From assembly GCA_017979445.1 (NCBI GenBank), contig CM030717.1:28275132-28339131 (forward strand): a DNA stretch of 64,000 bases. Direction: 5' to 3'. A program made the position numbers and the translations under genes. Origin of the DNA: Akebia trifoliata (Eukaryota; Streptophyta; Magnoliopsida; Ranunculales; Lardizabalaceae). The notes under the pieces were generated by a model. That model did not search any database, was not told the DNA's origin, and worked only from the letters and a program-made list of their open reading frames with translations. How positions within the stretch are numbered: the first letter of the stretch is position 1; the number at the start of each line of letters is the position of its first letter. This document shows positions 59,381 to 64,000 of the stretch, in pieces.

Positions 59381-60470
59381 TGTTGATGAAGATCAAGCTG
59401 AACAGATAATGATTGAACTACATTCAGGAGAATGTGGCCCTCACATGAGTGGGAAAATGTTAGCTAAGAAGATTATGAGACAAGGATACTATTGGTCCAC
59501 GATGGAAACAAATTGTCATCACATGGTTAAAACCTGTCATAAGTGCCAAATACATGCGAACCTTATACATGTGCCACCATCTTAATTAGTGTGTCTGACT
59601 TCACCATAGCCATTCTCAGTCTGGGGAATTGACATTATTGGTAAAATATCGCCTAAGGCGTCAAACGGGCACGAATACATTCTAGTTGCCATCGATTATT
59701 TTACCAAATGGGTCGAAGCTGCCTCTTATGTTGTCCTCACTGCGTCTCGAGTTGCAAAGTTTATTCAAACAAACATCATCAGTCGATACGGAGTACCTTC
59801 GGAGCCGATCTCTGATAACGGGTCGTACTTCAAAGCTGAGGTTATCAAATTATGTTCAAAGTTCAAAATCTCACACCATAAATCATCTCCTTACCGACCT
59901 CAGACTAACGGAGCAGTCGAAGCAACTAATAAGAATATTAAGACTATCCTCAAAAAAATGTGTCAAACACATCGAGATTGGTCAGAAAAACTGCCATTTG
60001 CATTATGGGCATATCGAACCTCAATTCGATCCTCCACTGGAGCTACTCCCTACTCCTTAGTGTATGGCATGGAAGCAGTCTTGCCAGTTGAAATGGAGAT
60101 TCCATCTCTCAGGGTTTTGTTAGAAAGTCAGTTGTCAGAAGAAGATTGGGTTCGCTAACGGTATGAAGAATTGAATTTGATCGAAGAAAAATGACTAAGA
60201 GCATTGTACCACGTGCAAGCTTATCAAAGAAGAGTCGCCCGTGCATTTGACAAAAAGATCAAGGCCCGTCACTTACAAGTCGAAGACTTAGTATTCAAAG
60301 AGAATCGGGCACCTATTTTTGATCCCAAAGGAAAGTTCAAACCAAATTGGGGAGGTCCGTTCATCTTCAAAGAAATATTACCAGGAAAAGCTGTCAGACT
60401 TCAAGATCATGATGGAATTGAATTACCAGAACCAACCAACCTTGACCAAATCAAACGGTACTACATTTAA
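59381..60470 (+). pseudogene. Tat integrase (element 3)
   Basis: The zinc-binding region is intact (ELHSGECGPHMS, CHKCQIH). The core shows WGIDIIG, SDNGSYF and NGAVEATNK for D, D and E. The C-terminus runs through VARAFDKKIKARHLQVEDLV to NLDQIKRYYI and a TAA at 60468-60470. Stops at 59583-59585, 60156-60158 and about 60190 break an otherwise continuous frame shared with RT and aRNH. Confidence 0.92.
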
Positions 60471-60994
60471 AGATGCCATCTTTGACCGAATCAATTCTCC
60501 TATTACCCAGTTCAACATATCCTTTCTCAACCCCTTTGCAGCCTTTTCAAAAAGAAAAATTATGCATTTTTCTTTCTCAGCCCGATCACCTAACCTAGGG
60601 GAGGGAAGCTTCGAACTACGTTTTGGTCTGATCTCAAAATTCTGGGGTACGTAGGCAACCTGAGAAGTTACTTCAGGCCTGACCACATCAAAATAAAAAA
60701 AATATATTTCCCATACAATATAAAAAAAAATCAAGAAAAAATTCAAAAGAAATATCATCCAAAATGGGGAAGAGAAATTTAAAGAAAAAGAAATAATTTA
60801 AAAGGAAATGCCACACAAGGGGCATTTGGGTTTTTGAGCCTCAAAATTCCTTTCTTTTTATACCCAGTCCTAAGCTTACCCATGAAAGTCCTCCTAAGTA
60901 CCGTGCGAGAAGTCAAGGGAGATAGCAAAGTATGATCCAACAGCAACTCCAGAAGTTCAAAGGAGAAGAAAAAGATAAAAAAATGATGAAGCTT

Positions 60995-61197
60995 GCTAAG
61001 TTGAAAACCCGAAAAGGACGACTTAGGCAAAAATTAAGGCAAGCTCGCAAGGTTGAAAATCTAAAAGGACAACTTTGGTAACAATCAGAGCAAAGAAAAA
61101 AAGAGAAGAGCTCGCTAGATCGAAAACCTGAAAAGGCGATCTAGGCAAAAGCTAAAGCAAGCTCGCTAGATTGAAAACCTGAAAAGACGATCTAGGT
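60995..61197 (+). repeat. four-unit hairpin cassette (element 3)
   Basis: The cleanest copy. Arms by unit: CTAAGTTG/CGACTTAG, CAAGGTTG/CAACTTTG, CTAGATCG/CGATCTAG, CTAGATTG/CGATCTAG. Each unit has AAAA on the 5' side and a loop of the GAAA type. Units 3 and 4 close with CCT-GAAA-AGG and a weaker CCT-GAAA-AGA. Confidence 0.78.
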
Positions 61198-62003
61198 AAA
61201 AGTTAGAGCAACAAAGAAAAACAGAAGAAAATCCCGAGCTGAGAGCGGTCCGAGCTGAAACATCAGAAGTCCGAATAATCAAGTTCAATACTTAGTTTAA
61301 ACCAGGCATAGACTCAGAAGCCACAAATATCTTGTCTACGATCGATCTGAAAATGTTTACTTCCCCGAGTGAACCAATGGAGAAAAGGGTGAATTCTATG
61401 ATGAGTCTCAAAAGAAAATATTTTGTTCTCTTGAGCCTGACTCAAAATCTTTAATAAAATTAATCAAAATTAAAAGTTGAATCTTTATTGCGCTTGTGGT
61501 AATCAAATATTTCAAACCTTCATACAAGGGGCATTTTCTTTCTTGTAACTTTTCCCCCTTATACTAGGGGCATTTTTTTTAATTTTTGTTTAATTATCTT
61601 CAATGCCACGTACATTGTCAAACTAGGGGCATTTTGTCTTCGAGCAATGTTAATCCTAAAAAATAATAGGAACCCCAAACTTAAGGTTACCCTCTTGATA
61701 ACAAGTTTTTCGAAAAACTTTTGAAGTTCAAAAGAAATAAAAACTCAGGTTTTAAATTCATAAAACTTTTTTGATAAATCCTTAAGGTTCAAACAAAAGT
61801 ATTTTGGATCTCACATAGGAAATATGGCATTCTTTCGTTCTCCAGATTCTTTTCCAGATCCAATCATTATTGGAATCGATCATTTCTCTTCCAGATTCAT
61901 TATCTTCCAGATTTATTTGTTCTCCGATTCGTTCTAATCAGTTTTCTCCAAATTCGTTCATTCTTTCCCAAAATTCATTCATTCCTCTGCCAGTTTTGCT
62001 CAA

Positions 62004-63054
62004 TTACCACCAAGGGTTATCTTGGATTTTGCTCAGTTTCCGTCAAGGTTTATCTTGGATTTTGCTCAGATGCCGCAGAGGGTTTTCTCGGAACTATGCT
62101 CAGTTACCGTCGAGGGTTTTCTCGGAACTATGGTTAGATGCCGCCGAGGGTTTTCTCGGAACTATGGTTAGTTACCACCGAGGGTTTTCTCGGAACTATG
62201 CTCAGATGCCGTTGAGGGTTTTCTCGGAACTATGCTCAGTTACCGCCAAGGGTTTTCTTAGAACTATGCTCAGTTACCGCCGAGGGTTTTCTCGGAACTA
62301 TGCTCAGATGCCGTCGAGGGTTTTCTCGGAACTATGCTCAGTTACCACCGAGGGTTTTCTTAGAACTATGCTCAGTTACCGCCGAGGGTTTTCTCGGAAT
62401 TATGCTCAGATGCCGTCGAGGGTTTTCTCGAAACTATGCTCAGTTACCGCCGAGGGTTTTCTCGGAACTATGCTCAGATGCCGCCGAGGGTTTTCTCGGA
62501 ATTATGCTCAGACGCCGCCGAGGGTTTTCTCGGAACTATGCTCAGTTACCGCCGAGGGTTTTCTCGGAACTATGCTCAGATGCCGTCGAGGGTTTTTTCA
62601 GAACTATGCTCAGTTACCGTCGAGGGTTTTCTCGGAACTATGCTCAGATGCCACCGAGGGTTTTCTCGAATTATGCTCTGATGCCACCGAGGGTTTTCTC
62701 GGAACTATGCTCAGATGCCGCCGAGGGTTTTCTCGGAATTATGCTCAGTTACCGCCGAGGGTTTTCTCAGAACTATGCTTAGATGCCGCCGAGGATTTTC
62801 TTGGAATTATGTTCAGGTGCCGCCAAGGGTTTTCTTGGAATTATGCTCAGATGCCGTCGAGGGCTTTCTCGGAACTATGCTCAGATGCCGCCAAGGGTGT
62901 TCTTGGAATTATGCTCAGATGCCGCTGAGGGTTTTCTCGAAACTATGCCCAGATGCCGCCAAGGGTTTTCTTGGAAATATGCTCAGTTACCGCCGAGGGT
63001 ATTCTCGGAATTATGCTCAGTTACCGCCGAGGGTTTTCTCGAAATTTTGCTCAG
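62004..63054 (+). repeat. 34-bp tandem array (element 3)
   Basis: About 31 units. The first two are of the 33-bp type (ggttatcttggattttgctc). The rest are 34-bp units, mostly with stem CCGAG/CTCGG and alternating ttaccg/atgccg prefixes. The last third returns to CCAAG/CTTGG units. Confidence 0.92.
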
Positions 63055-63384
63055 TTTATATTCAAATTATGCTTAGTTTATACTCAGATTATGCTCAAAT
63101 TATGGTCAGATTTTAAATCACACACTTGCACAGTTGTCACATTAGTCAAGGAGAATTTTCTAAAATTCAAGGATCTGACACCGTCAGTGAGAGTTTGCAT
63201 TCAAGGACCTGACAACCTTTTTAATTCGGAGAGAGTTTACGCTCAAGGATCCGAACACCTCGACGAATTGCTAAATCAGATTGTAAAATGAACTGTCACT
63301 AGCTTAGGCATTCAGATATCGCACTATCTACCAAAATAGATTTGCTATCTAGTTTGCTTCAACCCTCTGTCAAAGAGGGGCATC

Positions 63385-64000
63385 TGTAGACACCCCATTT
63401 TTGCATTCGCCTGATTAATCAACTCGTCAACCCGATCGCAATGATTCCCAATGATGGATGTGTATTACATTGCTTTATTTTGTTACTAGATGTGTTTCAG
63501 AAATCCGGATGAGGTATCTCGAACTGACAAAACTTAGAAACCACGCTACGCTAGGAAAATACGACCCCAGAAACATAAAAATCATCATCTTGTAGATCAA
63601 AAAGAAGCTTCACGATAAAAATCACTAAAAAACTACAAAATTACGAAAATACCCCTAACATCAAAACAACCATAGAGCCTACGTTACGCTTAGGAAAACT
63701 CTCTCAAACTCATAAAACAACAAATCGAAACCAAATAAATCATTTCGCCAATTTTAACAGAATTTGACAAAATTACGAAAATGCCCCTCATTAAGTTCAT
63801 GACCATTTCACACAAAAAAATTCATAAATAATACAAACCAATATTTTCATTGAATTCCTTATGAAAAATCAATTCTAAAACATCCTAGAACATTAAAAAC
63901 CGACTTAAAACGTGAAAAGTCCTCTTCGGGGGTAAAACGGTAATTTCACAATTTTCATAATAAAAAAATTTGAAATTAATAAATAAAATATTAAATAATT
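63385..64000 (+). mobile_element. 3' LTR of element 3, partial
   Basis: Starts TGTAGACACCCC and runs to the window end. It follows the 5' LTR (45452) closely, with few differences by eye over 616 bases (for example gcattcgcc against gcatccgcc), so this pair looks more alike than the LTR pair of element 2. Confidence 0.95.

Larger units (their letters stand above)
60471..63384 (+). other. 3' UTR of element 3
   Basis: Collinear with elements 1 and 2: conserved ctggggtacgtaggcaacct block (about 60640), hairpin cassette, ggggcattttt motifs, tandem array, conserved tail and the purine tract AAAGAGGGG (63372-63380). Confidence 0.85.
45452..64000 (+). mobile_element. Tat-lineage Ty3/gypsy element (element 3, subfamily B)
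   Basis: The most complete Tat copy in gene content: 5' LTR, PBS, leader, extra ORF, gag, PR, RT, RNase H, archaeal-type RNase H, integrase, 3' UTR with hairpin cassette and array, purine tract and the first 616 bases of the 3' LTR. The left flank AACAT (45447-45451) is the presumed target duplication, but its partner is beyond the window. A solo LTR (54064-55833) splits the protease. Several stops and frameshifts make it non-autonomous. Confidence 0.95.

Noticed and set aside
59686..60060. 124-codon open frame in the element 3 integrase region
   Set aside because: It is out of frame with the integrase domain, which reads in another frame over the same bases.
61870..63291. Open frames of up to 352 codons over the array of element 3
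   Set aside because: Same repeat effect. The equal length to the element 1 frame is a coincidence; the non-repeat N-termini are unrelated.

Overview
This 64-kb window is plant DNA, from an angiosperm and probably a eudicot. The basis is its transposon content: Tat/Ogre-type Ty3/gypsy elements, TRIMs, tRNA-derived SINEs, hAT and Tourist-like DNA elements. I found no intact host gene, no rRNA gene and no functional tRNA gene. It is a stack of nested mobile elements, most of them broken by stop codons and frameshifts.

Layout: (1) 1-5855 is the 3' part of a plus-strand Tat element: integrase remnant, long 3' UTR with a hairpin cassette and a large tandem array, then the 3' LTR. (2) 5856-14350 is layered old debris: the remains of a 3.2-kb solo-LTR-like repeat, a decayed Tat-like LTR, an old gypsy relic, and a minus-strand TRIM chain with three LTR units, one of them split by a Tourist-like element. 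(3) 14351-32845 is a complete minus-strand Tat element with a perfect 5-bp target duplication (CTTAA). It contains a foldback MITE in its 3' UTR and an antisense solo LTR of its own family (duplication CCTAT) beside gag. (4) 32846-39234 holds an unrecognised flank, a 3.2-kb solo-LTR-like element (duplication ACGTT), SINE pieces and a Ty1/copia reverse transcriptase scrap. (5) 39235-45451 is a hAT element with a decayed transposase, interrupted by a second 3.3-kb LTR-like element (duplication AAAAA). (6) 45452-64000 is a plus-strand Tat element inserted into the hAT transposase. It has LTR, PBS, a 3.3-kb leader, an extra ORF upstream of gag, gag-PR-RT-RNH-aRNH-INT, a long 3' UTR and the start of its 3' LTR. 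Its protease region is split by an antisense solo LTR (duplication GAGGG).

The Tat assignment rests on gene order with a second, archaeal-type RNase H between the usual RNase H and integrase, a primer binding site matching a plant tRNA-Arg 3' end, the extra ORF before gag, and tandem repeats in the 3' UTR. Two LTR subfamilies are visible: A (4103, 14351/31271, 26242) and B (45452/63385, 54064).

The strongest leads for something undescribed are RNA-structure signals in the Tat transcripts: a cassette of four GAAA-capped hairpins after pol, tandem arrays in which each unit keeps a stem while its sequence changes, and a duplicated leader hairpin whose loop is a palindrome. Others are a dense one-directional array of W-box cores in U3, clean loss of the extra ORF in one element, and the three-LTR TRIM chain. 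All comparisons were made by eye; no alignment, folding or database search was run.
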